Assembly (NCBI GenBank): GCA_025056305.1
Contig: JANWWJ010000038.1
Location: 1-64,000 of the forward strand
DNA length: 64,000 nucleotides
Origin: Chitinophagales bacterium
GTDB lineage: Bacteria; Bacteroidota; Bacteroidia; Chitinophagales; UBA10324
Direction: 5' to 3'
The translations under genes and the position numbers were made by a program. The notes beneath the pieces are model-generated. The model was not told the origin of the DNA. It ran no database searches and worked only from the letters and a program-made list of their open reading frames with translations. Each line of letters starts with the position of its first letter. Position 1 is the first letter of the stretch. Below, piece after piece: positions 35,824 through 45,772 of the stretch.

Positions 35824-35887
35824 TCAACAGAGGGTAAGTGTGCGGGTTTTGTAATTTTCGTCAAATTTTTTTAAAACATTCAAGCTC

Positions 35888-38623
35888 ATGAACGCCTTCT
35901 TGTCTTTTGCGTTGGCCTATTGTATTTCCTTAGCGGTGGGGCTTACAGCTACGGCTCAGCCCCCCTTACCGGAGCCGGTCAAGGTAACCACCGTAGAAGG
36001 AATAACAGAATACCGGCTGGCTAATGGACTTCGGGTGTTGTTGTTTCCCGACCTGTCCCGTTCTACAATTACGGTGAACATCACTTATCTGGTGGGCTCG
36101 CGTCACGAAGGCTATGGAGAGTCGGGTATGGCGCATTTGCTGGAGCATATGCTTTTTAAGGGCTCAGCCAAACATCCAAACATCACGCAGGAACTCACCG
36201 CCCGCGGAGCTCAGCCAAACGGTACCACCTGGTATGACCGCACCAACTACTTTGAAACATTTGCAGCAACAGAAGACAACCTGCGTTGGGCCTTAAGTCT
36301 GGAAGCCGACCGCATGATCAACTCGTTCATTCGTGAGGAAGATCTGCAATCAGAATTCTCTGTTGTGCGCAACGAATTTGAGATGGGAGAAAACGACCCT
36401 GAGGGAATCCTTATGGAACGAGTGATGGCCACGGCTTATCTTTGGCATAACTACGGAAAGTCAACTATCGGTTCTAAGGAAGATATAGAAAATGTTCCTA
36501 TAGAAAATCTTCGGGCATTTTACCGCAAATACTACCAGCCGGATAATGCGGTGCTCACCATAACCGGAAAAATTGATGAAGCCAAAACCATTAAGTTGGT
36601 AAATGAGTATTTCGGCCCCATCCCCAAACCGGACCGGCAACTGCCTAAAGAATATACACGCGAGCCGACACAAGATGGTCAGCGCATGGTCGAATTGCGT
36701 CGCGTAGGCGATGTGCAGGTAGTGAGCTGTGGCTACCATATTCCTTCCGGCTCACATCCCGATTATGTGGCTGTTGATGTGCTCACCGAAATTCTTACCG
36801 ACGTGCCTTCAGGCCGCTTGTATAAAGCATTGGTAGAATCCCAAAAGGCCACGCAAGTTTCGGGTTTTGCGCTTGCACTTAAGGATCCGGGCTACGTTTA
36901 TTTTTCCGTACAAGTGCCTAAAGACAAATCGTTGCAGGAAGCCAAGGATATTCTTTTGCGGGTTTTAGATGAGCTCGGTAGCAATCCCATCACAGAAGAG
37001 GAAGTGCAGCGCGCCAAAACCAAATTGCTTAAGGATTTTGAACTGGCTTACAACAACAGTGCTACTGTGGGGCTTACCCTCAGTGAATTCATTGCCATGG
37101 GCGACTGGCGCTTGTGGTTTATTTACCGCGATCGCCTCGAGCAAGTTACGGCGGAGCAGGTCAATGAGGCAGCAAAGGCTTATTTCAAGCCTTCGAACCG
37201 TACCGTAGGTTTATTCATTCCAGATCCTCAACCCGACCGAGCGGTCATTCCCGCACCCCCCCATGTGGCCGCGTTGGTGAAGCATTATAAGGGCAAAGAA
37301 CCGATTCAACAGGGTGAAGACTTTGAGGCTACATGTGCAAACATCGACCGGCGCACCGTTAGCGGCAAGTTAAGCAGTGGCGCACGCTACGCTTTTCTAA
37401 GCAAAAAAACGCGTGGCGCTTCCGTCAATGCTGTCCTCGTACTGCGTATGGGCAGCGAACAAACCTTACGGGGCAAAAGCGCTGTTGCTGAACTTACCGC
37501 GCAGATGTTGCGGCGAGGTACCCAATCCAAGACCTATGAACAATTGTCTGATGCTATAGACAAGACCAAAGCCAATCTTTCTATTTCTGCCCGGGGCCAG
37601 GCGGTGACCATCACGGTTTCTACCGTGCGCGACAGCCTGATTAAAACCTTGCTGCTGATCAAAGAAATGCTGCGGGAGCCTTCATTTCCACCCTTGGAAT
37701 TTACCAAGCTAGTCGAGCAGGAATTGGCAGACCTAGAAGAACAGCGCAGTGATCCGCAAGCCGTAGCGATATTGGAATACACCCGCCTGTTGAGCCCTTA
37801 CCCAAAAGGAGATTTCCGGTACGTGGGCACCTTCGACGAACAGGTCGAAGCACTGAGGGCCGTTACTGTTGACGACATAAAGAAATTTTATAATGATTTT
37901 TACAATGGAACCTATGCCACCATCAGTGTGGTGGGCGACTTCGACGAAGCTGCAGTACGTCAGGTCTTGGAGGAAACATTCAAAGGGTGGACGTCGCGGC
38001 ACAAGTTTGTACGGGCTCCTGATTTGTTTGTAGATGTTCCGGCCAAAGAGCAGCGTTTTCATACGCCCGACAAAGCCAATGCAGTTCTGTTGGCGGGCTA
38101 CAACCTCAAACTGAACGACAATCATTCCGACTTCCCGGCATTGGAGATCGGTAACTTTATGCTGGGCGGAGGTTTTTTGAATTCGCGCCTGGCCATGCGC
38201 ATCCGGCAAAAAGAAGGCCTCAGCTATGGTGTGGGTTCGTGGTTGCGCGCCGGCTCATGGGAGCCCTCAGGCAGCTTCGGCATGTATGCCATTTACAATC
38301 CGGAAAACGCAGACCGACTGGTGGCAGCTTTTAAAGAAGAGCTCGACAAGATCCTTCGTGAAGGATATACCGAAGCGGAGTTCACCGATGCTGTAAACGG
38401 CTATTTACAAAATGAACTTGTCAACCGTTCGCGCGATGCCCTCTTGGCTTATGAGTTGGCCAATAACCTATACCTGAACCGCACCATGAAATGGACGGAA
38501 GATTTTGAAAACCGGATCAAAGCGCTAAAAGTTCAGGATGTGAACGAGGCCATGCGCCGTTGGCTGAAGCCAGAAAAAATCAGCTACATCCTGGCCGGCG
38601 ATTTTCAGAAAGGAAGTCAATGA
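35888..38623 (+). CDS. Secreted M16 zinc peptidase, two-domain (pitrilysin/PqqL-like)
   Basis: 911 residues with a signal peptide (ending ATAQ). The inverted zinc motif is H83-x-x-E86-H87 (HLLEHMLFKGS) in the first half, with the distal Glu in the EEDLQSEFSVVRNEFEMGEND region. The second M16 half (from about residue 490, SGKLSSGARYAFLSKKTRGA) lacks a zinc motif and is probably structural, as is normal. RQKEGLSYGVGSWLRAG is the Arg-x-Glu-x-x-x-Tyr substrate-binding motif. It should degrade peptides in the periplasm. TAATTTTC at 35852 is a weak -7 candidate. The stop overlaps the convergent tamB stop by 7 bases. Confidence 0.92.
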   Translation: MNAFLSFALAYCISLAVGLTATAQPPLPEPVKVTTVEGITEYRLANGLRVLLFPDLSRSTITVNITYLVGSRHEGYGESGMAHLLEHMLFKGSAKHPNITQELTARGAQPNGTTWYDRTNYFETFAATEDNLRWALSLEADRMINSFIREEDLQSEFSVVRNEFEMGENDPEGILMERVMATAYLWHNYGKSTIGSKEDIENVPIENLRAFYRKYYQPDNAVLTITGKIDEAKTIKLVNEYFGPIPKPDRQLPKEYTREPTQDGQRMVELRRVGDVQVVSCGYHIPSGSHPDYVAVDVLTEILTDVPSGRLYKALVESQKATQVSGFALALKDPGYVYFSVQVPKDKSLQEAKDILLRVLDELGSNPITEEEVQRAKTKLLKDFELAYNNSATVGLTLSEFIAMGDWRLWFIYRDRLEQVTAEQVNEAAKAYFKPSNRTVGLFIPDPQPDRAVIPAPPHVAALVKHYKGKEPIQQGEDFEATCANIDRRTVSGKLSSGARYAFLSKKTRGASVNAVLVLRMGSEQTLRGKSAVAELTAQMLRRGTQSKTYEQLSDAIDKTKANLSISARGQAVTITVSTVRDSLIKTLLLIKEMLREPSFPPLEFTKLVEQELADLEEQRSDPQAVAILEYTRLLSPYPKGDFRYVGTFDEQVEALRAVTVDDIKKFYNDFYNGTYATISVVGDFDEAAVRQVLEETFKGWTSRHKFVRAPDLFVDVPAKEQRFHTPDKANAVLLAGYNLKLNDNHSDFPALEIGNFMLGGGFLNSRLAMRIRQKEGLSYGVGSWLRAGSWEPSGSFGMYAIYNPENADRLVAAFKEELDKILREGYTEAEFTDAVNGYLQNELVNRSRDALLAYELANNLYLNRTMKWTEDFENRIKALKVQDVNEAMRRWLKPEKISYILAGDFQKGSQ

Positions 38624-41600
38624 CGGGTTGAACGACCTGACCGACGATTAGCGCCCAAGCGGCGCGGGTTTGCAGGCTCAGGCTGCACGGTGAGTGGCTC
38701 TTCTTTTTTTCGAAATAGTTCAGATACCGTGTTAAAATCGCGGCTTAGCCGGATGCCGATGCCGTTGCGGGTTTTTACGCGTTCATCTATGGCGTCGTAA
38801 TCACTCTTGCTGAACACGCGTGCGCGCAGCCGCCCGTCGGGGGTAATCTTATAGTCCACCATAAAATCACCGGCAATGCCCGTAGGGGGTTGCTCGACGC
38901 CGGTGCCGCCAAAGTCGAAGTTTCCGCCCACGTCTAAAGCCAAGCGGTCATCGAAAAAGCGCTTGGTCAGGGCTACCTGCAGTTCATTGCGACGCACCAG
39001 ATCGGCCGGATCCGACGGATTTATATTGGCCTCATAGGTTTGATAGCTGACGTTGAGATCTACATCGCTGCGAATGGAAGAAGCCAAATAACTCAGCTGA
39101 TTAAATAAAAACTCGCTTAAGTTGTTGTTTACTTCCGTTCCCAGGCCAGAGCTCGAGGCATCGGGCGAAGGAGGAAGAAAATGGCCCAAAACAAGAATGC
39201 CAAACACTTGCTTGTTCAGCTCGTTTTCGTCCTGACGGATACGCATCAGGATCAAGTTTGCCGTGTTGCTAGCACCGGAAGCTTCGGGTAAGCGGATGTC
39301 GAAACGCACTTCCGGAGCCGATAACGGCCCACTGAGCATCAAGTAGAGGTCCACGGCTTGTCGTTGACGAAGTTCACGTCGGTCTTGTTCAGTGACCACA
39401 GCAACATCGGTAAGCAGGGCATCCAGCGAAGTGCGGGTGGAGTACACGGCAGAAATGTTCAGACGCGCTTCGTAAGGGTCACCGTTCCATTCAATGGTGC
39501 CGCCGGGATCTATGGTAAAATACTTATTAAAAAAGTTATATTGTGTAAAGAGGTATTGACCTTGTTCGATCTGCAGGCGCCCGTACATATTGAACACTTC
39601 AGGCAACACCACTTCCATACGTAAGTTGCCCGTACCTGAAGCTTCGATGATGTCGCCGGTTTTTTCGTCGAAGATGAGTCGGAATTGAGCATCGGGCGTT
39701 ACTTCTACGTTGAAGGCCATCGACAACGACTGGATGGGAGCCGACGAGGCCGGCAGTGTAGTCCGCGGGGCTTTAGGGTTTCGGAACTCTACGAAAGAAT
39801 GTGTAGCTACCGATGAGCTTGAATAGATGGGTATGCTGATGCGCGTGCCGCGTTCGGTGCGCATATCAGCCACGATTTCAGGTGCGGTAGCAGGCCCCCG
39901 GAAGGTCAGCATGCCAGAGGCTACAGCCGTTCCGTAAAACAAGGAATCGTCAGCAGCAGTGGTTTGCAGCAACAAAAAGCGGGCGGTTTGCAAACGTACC
40001 TGAAGTTGCCAATCGTCTAAGTGTCGGTGGGGAATCTGACCGGTGATCAGGGCTGAATCGCCGAACCGATCGTAAAGCAATATCTGGCCCAGCTCAATGG
40101 CGCTGTCTCGGAACCGAAGGGTAAATGCCGGACTCGTATAAGTGGTTTTCAGATAATTCACCGTCGTACGGAAAGCTGTTATTTCCAGCCTGCCGGTAAG
40201 CTGTGGTTGTTGCAACGTTCCGGTCATTCGAAGCCGACCGCTGGTCACACCAGAAGTGCCGCTGATGAGGTCACGGAAAAACAACGCTTCTGCGAGTGCC
40301 ATATTGGCCTTTTCAATCCGGAGGTCTATATCCAGTTGCCGTTTGGTTCGTTTAGGAAAATAATTACCGCTGATAGCTATATCATAGTGCTCATCGCTGA
40401 ATACAGCATTCAGTTCGAGAGCATCGACTTCGGGTACATAGACCACATGGATCGATGCTTGCCGAATCGTGGCTTGGTTGATGCCAAAACTGCTGATGTT
40501 CAGGCTGGCATTGACTCGAGGCTGGTGAAACACATTGAACACTTCAGCCGAACCGCTCATGTTGCCGCTGAAATGCCATTGGCCAATACGGGTGAGTTGG
40601 GGAAAATCTTCCAAAGGGATTTGATGAAACTGTAACCTGATGTTGGTGGCTCGCACTCGTGGATTGATGTTCTGGATTTGCAGCAAGCGAAAACCACTGG
40701 TAAGCACAAAGTCGTTGAACCACAGGCGTTGATCGTGATAGCGGATGCTGTTGCCGGAAGAGACTTGCCACTCAATTCCATTGATGCGCATGATTCCCGG
40801 CAACAAGCGCATAACCAGTTGTTCCGAGTCTGTATTGACGGCTACGGGTTGCTGCAGAAGACTTTTGTAATCGTGACTGTGTGCCGAAAAAACCAACAGC
40901 CCGCCGCCCTGGCTTAAACGCAGCGTAATGCCGGGTTTGGCGATGCGCAATGTATCACCGATGCGCCAGCTGTTGCTGCCCACGTAAACCACCAATGAAT
41001 CTGCAACTGACTTGCTATGCACCGTTATAGCACCCAAATGCATTGATCCAAACTGCAGCTGCGGTATGCTGCCCGAAAGCGAGAGCATGTGGTCGTCAGA
41101 TAAAAACCTGCCGGTCAGCGCTGCATGGTCAAAGCCAACTATGCTGGGTACGAAGAAATTCAAAATAGGAGATATGTATCCTGTATTCAATTCGAACGTG
41201 AAATCTTGACTAAGCCCGGCAGTTGAGGGCAACGGGACCAGCGGCACATGATGGTGCAGCACGCGCAGCAGTTCGGGAATCAGACGAGTAGGGGCAAACC
41301 GACCGTTGATGTTTGCCTGAAAAACGGAAGAACGAACGGAAAGGTGCCGATATGCATGTTGCCCCCCCGTTGACATGACTACGTGCAGCGAATCCAATTG
41401 AACGGCTTGATCCTTTCGCCAACCTTGAAGGGCAAAAGCCTGCAAGCTGCCGCTCAAATCATCCAAAGAGCGACCGCGTAAGTCCATGGCCACTTGCATG
41501 CCCATGCTTAATGGTTGCTTTGCCAAGCCAAGGCGGTCGAGGTTTGCATGTTGGAGCTGTGCCGAAAAGCGGTAGGCGGGTAAGGTGTCGCTGAGGTTAA

Positions 41601-43356
41601 TGAGGCCGGCAAACGTTAACTGTAGATTGGGGTCGTTTACGGCAAGCTGGCCGTCAAATTGCTGCTGGCGCAAAAGACCGTCCACCCTTATGCCGGAGTA
41701 GTCGTAGTTATTGAGCCGCAACTGGTCGATGCGGCCGTTGAGGTGGGCTTCAACGGTGGAAAGGTCTAAACCGCTTCCGTTAACTTGCATGTTAAGGGTA
41801 ATCGTACCCAGAAGATCACTACGATTTAGAAGTTTTCCTAAATCAAAACCTTCTGTGCTTAGCGTTCCAGAATAGGTAGGCCGTTGGGCAGCTCCGGCCA
41901 GTTTCATGTTTAAGTCGGAGCGCAGCGTCCCTAAGTGGGTTTGGAAGGTGCCGTAAGCGACGAAGTCGTTGGGAAAACCCAAGAAGGAGCCTTGAAAAAA
42001 AAGCGTGCCGGCCTGCTGTAGGCGTTGGCCCAACTGTTCATTTCCTGTAATTCGCTGCAAATCCGCGGCGTCGGTGATTAGTTTTTCCGCCCGCAGGGCA
42101 ATAAAAGTTTGCTCCCAGCGAGGCAGGCCGTTAAACGATGCATGCCCTTCAAACCGGCTTAGCCGGCCGGCCCGCAACCGTAAATCATAAACATCAAAGT
42201 TGGCCACAGGGCCTGAAAATGTTCCTGATATTTCGATAGGTTGTGTCGCAAGCGGAAGCGGGAAACCAAAACGTGCCAGATCGGGCAAACCAACGGATGT
42301 GTTGTTTAACCGAGCTGTAAGTACCACGTTTTCGGTAAAGTCATAAAATGCATGAAAATTTTTATATGAAAAAGTCAGCGAATCGGAGATGCGGGAATAA
42401 GGGGTAAGGAGCTCAAAACCATGCAAGGCAGCTTGCTGAGGGGTTACCAGCGCTTGACCACGAAGGGAGCGCACCTGAAGTCCACTCTTTTCCCGAAACT
42501 GGAGCTGATCTATGTAAGCCTCGATACGATCCTGCAGAAAAGCTCCGTTCAAAATTCGAAGGTTCAGCTGCTGATACGATTGATGCAAGCCGTCGAACCG
42601 ATCGCTGCGGGGCTGTGCATCATCATCATCATATCGAAACATGGCGTTGATGAGCTCAAGCCGGTGCATGCGCAGTCGCAAGGGGGTCGTGTTCAAATGA
42701 ATGATGCCGGTGTCGGGTATGATGGGATCGGCCTCTCCTGTGGTTTTAATGACATGAAGTTTGGGCTGGTCCAAAACCAGATGACGAATAGCAAACAGCG
42801 GCTGGTTGAGGTCCATGTGTTCTACGGCTAAATCCAAACGGGGCAGGAAAAAATCCAGTCGGGTGTGGTTGGGGACATCTTCCATATGAAATCGGAGCTG
42901 TTGCAACGCAAGCTCTTTTAGTTGCAAGCGTGCGGGTTTCTTTTCTGTTGCTTTGGGCTTGCTCAGAGCTTTAATGATGAAATCAAAATTCCAGGGACCA
43001 TTTTCCTGCTCTCTTTTCAGTTTGATGATCCCTTGGGTGAGCTCCAGCGAATGAAGCCGGATACCGCCCACTGCAGCTCGCAACAGATTTAAACTTGCCT
43101 TCAAATGTTTTGCATAAAGCAAAGTATCCCCACTTTCATCTCGTACCAGCACATTATGTAATTGAACGGAACGGAAGATGCGTATTTCGGCTGACGTTAA
43201 CTCAATTTGCGCCTGGGTTTTGCGTGCCACCCAGCTGCTGATGTTTTGTACGACTTTGGTTTGCACGGCAGGATCGCGCAGCTCCAGCAGCAAAACGCCG
43301 GCAGCAATCAGTGTAATGCCGCCGAGCAACATGAACAGCGTAACCGCCCGTCGCAT
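38617..43356 (-). CDS. tamB: TamB-family translocation/assembly protein
   Basis: 1579 residues. An N-terminal membrane anchor (about 7-26, LFMLLGGITLIAAGVLLLEL) precedes a long beta-rich AsmA/TamB-type repeat body and the C-terminal DUF490 domain (FNMYGRLQIEQGQYLFTQYNFFNKYFTIDPGGTI is interrupted here only for clarity). Toward the end are RFDIRLPEASG and LDVGGNFDFGG. Such proteins span the periplasm, assist outer-membrane protein assembly and/or carry lipids. It is divergent from tsaD, an arrangement I regard as usual in Bacteroidota. A perfect -7 box lies just upstream of the ATG. Confidence 0.88.
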   Translation of the reverse strand: MRRAVTLFMLLGGITLIAAGVLLLELRDPAVQTKVVQNISSWVARKTQAQIELTSAEIRIFRSVQLHNVLVRDESGDTLLYAKHLKASLNLLRAAVGGIRLHSLELTQGIIKLKREQENGPWNFDFIIKALSKPKATEKKPARLQLKELALQQLRFHMEDVPNHTRLDFFLPRLDLAVEHMDLNQPLFAIRHLVLDQPKLHVIKTTGEADPIIPDTGIIHLNTTPLRLRMHRLELINAMFRYDDDDAQPRSDRFDGLHQSYQQLNLRILNGAFLQDRIEAYIDQLQFREKSGLQVRSLRGQALVTPQQAALHGFELLTPYSRISDSLTFSYKNFHAFYDFTENVVLTARLNNTSVGLPDLARFGFPLPLATQPIEISGTFSGPVANFDVYDLRLRAGRLSRFEGHASFNGLPRWEQTFIALRAEKLITDAADLQRITGNEQLGQRLQQAGTLFFQGSFLGFPNDFVAYGTFQTHLGTLRSDLNMKLAGAAQRPTYSGTLSTEGFDLGKLLNRSDLLGTITLNMQVNGSGLDLSTVEAHLNGRIDQLRLNNYDYSGIRVDGLLRQQQFDGQLAVNDPNLQLTFAGLINLSDTLPAYRFSAQLQHANLDRLGLAKQPLSMGMQVAMDLRGRSLDDLSGSLQAFALQGWRKDQAVQLDSLHVVMSTGGQHAYRHLSVRSSVFQANINGRFAPTRLIPELLRVLHHHVPLVPLPSTAGLSQDFTFELNTGYISPILNFFVPSIVGFDHAALTGRFLSDDHMLSLSGSIPQLQFGSMHLGAITVHSKSVADSLVVYVGSNSWRIGDTLRIAKPGITLRLSQGGGLLVFSAHSHDYKSLLQQPVAVNTDSEQLVMRLLPGIMRINGIEWQVSSGNSIRYHDQRLWFNDFVLTSGFRLLQIQNINPRVRATNIRLQFHQIPLEDFPQLTRIGQWHFSGNMSGSAEVFNVFHQPRVNASLNISSFGINQATIRQASIHVVYVPEVDALELNAVFSDEHYDIAISGNYFPKRTKRQLDIDLRIEKANMALAEALFFRDLISGTSGVTSGRLRMTGTLQQPQLTGRLEITAFRTTVNYLKTTYTSPAFTLRFRDSAIELGQILLYDRFGDSALITGQIPHRHLDDWQLQVRLQTARFLLLQTTAADDSLFYGTAVASGMLTFRGPATAPEIVADMRTERGTRISIPIYSSSSVATHSFVEFRNPKAPRTTLPASSAPIQSLSMAFNVEVTPDAQFRLIFDEKTGDIIEASGTGNLRMEVVLPEVFNMYGRLQIEQGQYLFTQYNFFNKYFTIDPGGTIEWNGDPYEARLNISAVYSTRTSLDALLTDVAVVTEQDRRELRQRQAVDLYLMLSGPLSAPEVRFDIRLPEASGASNTANLILMRIRQDENELNKQVFGILVLGHFLPPSPDASSSGLGTEVNNNLSEFLFNQLSYLASSIRSDVDLNVSYQTYEANINPSDPADLVRRNELQVALTKRFFDDRLALDVGGNFDFGGTGVEQPPTGIAGDFMVDYKITPDGRLRARVFSKSDYDAIDERVKTRNGIGIRLSRDFNTVSELFRKKEEPLTVQPEPANPRRLGANRRSGRSTRH

Positions 43357-43367
43357 CCTAAAAATGT

Positions 43368-43375
43368 CAAAGCTA
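43368..43375 (-). promoter_or_regulatory. -7 promoter box TAGCTTTG for tamB
   Basis: A perfect TAnnTTTG on the minus strand, 11 nt before the ATG at 43356. It is packed back-to-back with the tsaD box in a 44-bp divergent gap. Confidence 0.5.
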
Positions 43376-43383
43376 CGATCCCT

Positions 43384-43391
43384 TATTTTCG
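43384..43391 (+). promoter_or_regulatory. Candidate -7 box TATTTTCG for tsaD
   Basis: One base from TAnnTTTG, 9 nt before the ATG at 43401. Only 8 bp separate it from the divergent tamB box, so polymerases on the two promoters should exclude each other. Confidence 0.4.
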
Positions 43392-43400
43392 CAAAAGATC

Positions 43401-44405
43401 ATGCCAATTTATCTGTTGGCCATTGAAACTTCGTGCGATGAAACAGCTGCTGCTGTCATGTGTGACGGTAAGCTGCGCTCGCATGCATTGGTATCACAGA
43501 TGGAGCACAGCCGTTTGGGAGGCATTGTGCCGGAGTTGGCCAGCAGACAGCATTTGCGTGCTATCATACCTGTAGTTGACGAGGCCCTCCAACAAGCCGG
43601 AATCGAAATACATGCTCTCAACGCCATCGGTTTTACCGCTGGCCCCGGACTCATTGGATCTTTAATGGTCGGCAGCTGTTTTGCCAAAGGTTTGGCATTG
43701 AGTCTTCAGGTTCCGCTGATAGCCGTACACCATCTTCAGGCTCACGTGCATGCCCTTTTTCTGGCCGACACAGCCCCCGCTTTCCCCTTTTTGTGTTTGA
43801 TTGTTTCGGGCGGGCACACCCAATTGGTCGTTGTGCGTGACTACCTCGACATGGAAGTAGTGGGTGAAACCCGAGACGATGCCGCCGGCGAAGCATTTGA
43901 TAAAACGGCACGCATGTTAGGCTTGCCATATCCGGGTGGGCCTGCTATGGACCAGCTAGCCCGTAGCGGCAATCCTCATGCTTTTGCTTTTCCTGAGGCA
44001 AATGTTCCTGGCTACGATTTCAGCTTTAGTGGCTTGAAAACTGCAGTACGCTATTTTATCCAGCAAGAAGAAAAAATTGATCCTGATTTTGTTCAAAAGT
44101 ACCGAAACGATTTATGCGCTTCAATTCAAGCCAGCATTGTACGGCATCTGGTGCATAAGCTGGAAGCGGCTGCTGAAGGCCTGCAATTAACGCGCATTGC
44201 CATCGCTGGTGGCGTAGCAGCAAATTCATGGCTGCGTCAATACGTACAGCAATTAGCCCAATCTAAAGGCTGGCAGGTATTTATTCCGCCGCTCAAGTAT
44301 TGTACAGACAACGCTGCTGTAATTGCCTCAGTGGCATACCATAAATTTTTGCGTAGCGACTTTGCCCCGGCCAGCATAGTGCCCGATGCGCGCTACCGCG
44401 GGTGA
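43401..44405 (+). CDS. tsaD: tRNA threonylcarbamoyladenosine biosynthesis protein TsaD
   Basis: 334 residues, the usual length. It transfers the threonylcarbamoyl group to A37 of ANN-decoding tRNAs, with TsaB and TsaE encoded elsewhere. Signatures: IETSCDETAAAV at the N-terminus, metal-binding His pair in VHHLQAHVHALF, LIVSGGHTQLVVV, ETRDDAAGEAFDKTARMLGLPYPGGP, FSFSGLKTA, GGVAANSWLR, and IPPLKYCTDNAAVIA carrying the third metal ligand Asp. All look intact. Confidence 0.97.
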   Translation: MPIYLLAIETSCDETAAAVMCDGKLRSHALVSQMEHSRLGGIVPELASRQHLRAIIPVVDEALQQAGIEIHALNAIGFTAGPGLIGSLMVGSCFAKGLALSLQVPLIAVHHLQAHVHALFLADTAPAFPFLCLIVSGGHTQLVVVRDYLDMEVVGETRDDAAGEAFDKTARMLGLPYPGGPAMDQLARSGNPHAFAFPEANVPGYDFSFSGLKTAVRYFIQQEEKIDPDFVQKYRNDLCASIQASIVRHLVHKLEAAAEGLQLTRIAIAGGVAANSWLRQYVQQLAQSKGWQVFIPPLKYCTDNAAVIASVAYHKFLRSDFAPASIVPDARYRG

Positions 44406-44408
44406 GCT

Positions 44409-44416
44409 TACCTTTG
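44409..44416 (+). promoter_or_regulatory. -7 promoter box TACCTTTG for the DUF1573-ubiA-ruvX-def operon
   Basis: A perfect TAnnTTTG, starting just after the tsaD stop and 19 nt before the ATG at 44436. It could drive the four overlapping genes downstream. Confidence 0.5.
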
Positions 44417-44435
44417 CTTCAAAGAACCAGGGCAT

Positions 44436-44921
44436 ATGAACGAACACATTAAGACTTTTTGCCTGGTAGTAATCACCATTTGCGTGTTTGTAATTGCCAT
44501 GATTGACATTTTGCATTTGCTTGATGCCCGAAAGGTGAATTTGGCAGCCAACAAAGCAGTGGAACAGGGGCAGCTTACTGCCGCTGAGGTAGAAAAACTG
44601 CCCCGAACCACCGTACGGTTTGATGCAACCAAACACGATTTTGGTGAAATCGTCGAAGGGCAGAAAGTGCGGCACAGCTTCACATTTACGAATACCGGCC
44701 AGGCGCCTCTGGTGATCCAAAGCGCTGTGGGTTCCTGTGGTTGCACCGTACCGACCTATTCCAAAGAGCCTATCCCACCGGGTGGCACCGGCCGCATTGA
44801 TGTGGAATTCGACAGCTCCGGTCGTGTGGGTAAAAACAGCAAGACCGTCACCGTGAGCGCCAATACCGATCCTAATCCTACAGTGCTGTTTATCCAAGCT
44901 GATGTGAAACCGCGTTCGTGA
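44436..44921 (+). CDS. DUF1573 protein with membrane anchor
   Basis: 161 residues. One N-terminal membrane segment (about 8-28, FCLVVITICVFVIAMIDILHL) is followed by a DUF1573 Ig-like domain (TVRFDATKHDFGEIVEGQKVRHSFTFTNTG... SAVGSCGCTVPTYSKEPIPPGGTG.. VEFDSSGRVGKNSKTVTV). This resembles ASPM/SPD-2/Hydin folds; the Cys pair in SCGCTVP is typical. It should lie in the periplasm. The molecular role is unknown. It overlaps the next gene by 4 bases (GTGA). Confidence 0.88.
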   Translation: MNEHIKTFCLVVITICVFVIAMIDILHLLDARKVNLAANKAVEQGQLTAAEVEKLPRTTVRFDATKHDFGEIVEGQKVRHSFTFTNTGQAPLVIQSAVGSCGCTVPTYSKEPIPPGGTGRIDVEFDSSGRVGKNSKTVTVSANTDPNPTVLFIQADVKPRS

Positions 44922-45772
44922 AGCATTTCTTTGCACTGGTCGCCTTCAACCACACCGTCTTTGCCCTGCCCTTTGCGTTGGCAGGGTATTTTTTTGCCGT
45001 GATTGTTGAGTCCTATACGTTTTCATGGCATTCGTTTTTGCTTGTGGTGCTGTGTATGGTATTGGCGCGCACATCGGCAATGGCTTTCAACCGTTATGCT
45101 GATGCCGCTTATGATGCAGCCAACCCGCGTACCAGGCACCGTGAAATTCCGGCTGGAAAAGTTTCTCGACAAGCGGCATTGGCATTGGCTTTGGGCTGTG
45201 CCCTGGCATTTTGGTTAACGACCTACTTCATCAACACGTTGTGCTTTCTGCTGGCGCCGGTAGCCCTGCTGGTCATTTTGGGTTACAGCTACACCAAGCG
45301 GTTCACCGCATGGTCGCATCTGGTGCTGGGTTTGGCTTTGTCGTTGGCACCGGTGGGAGCCTATTTGGCCGTCACCGGTCGTTTCGGTTGGATGCCCCTG
45401 TTGCTGGGCCTGGCGGTGCTGTTATGGGTTGCCGGCTTTGACATCATGTATGCACTGCAAGATCGTGCCTTTGATCGGAATGCGGGCTTGCACTCGCTGC
45501 CGGTGCGCATAGGGGCTACTACAGCATTACGTATATCAGAAATTTTTCATGTTTTGTCGGCTGTGGTGTTGGCCATAGCAGGGCTGACCCACAATTTAGG
45601 ATTGTGGTATTGGCTGGGATGGTTGGCTTTCGCTGCCCTACTGGTGCGCCAACATCTGTTGGTATCGGCTGATGATCTGACGCATATCAATGCTGCATTC
45701 TTTACAACCAACGGCTTGGCCAGTGTGATCTTCTGTGCTTTCATGGTTATGGATTTTCTTTGGGCATACTGA
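44918..45772 (+). CDS. UbiA-family prenyltransferase, MqnP/4-hydroxybenzoate-type
   Basis: 284 residues starting at GTG 44918, which overlaps the previous stop. Eight or nine membrane helices. The two Asp-rich motifs are AFNRYADAAYDAANPRT (NxxxDxxxD) and GFDIMYALQDRAFDRNAGL, which bind Mg-prenyl diphosphate. It attaches a polyprenyl tail to an aromatic acid; the HREIPAGKVS sequence resembles 4-hydroxybenzoate-like enzymes that serve menaquinone synthesis in futalosine-pathway bacteria, but the pathway genes are not in the window. The stop TGA shares its last base with the ruvX ATG. Confidence 0.88.
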   Translation: MKHFFALVAFNHTVFALPFALAGYFFAVIVESYTFSWHSFLLVVLCMVLARTSAMAFNRYADAAYDAANPRTRHREIPAGKVSRQAALALALGCALAFWLTTYFINTLCFLLAPVALLVILGYSYTKRFTAWSHLVLGLALSLAPVGAYLAVTGRFGWMPLLLGLAVLLWVAGFDIMYALQDRAFDRNAGLHSLPVRIGATTALRISEIFHVLSAVVLAIAGLTHNLGLWYWLGWLAFAALLVRQHLLVSADDLTHINAAFFTTNGLASVIFCAFMVMDFLWAY

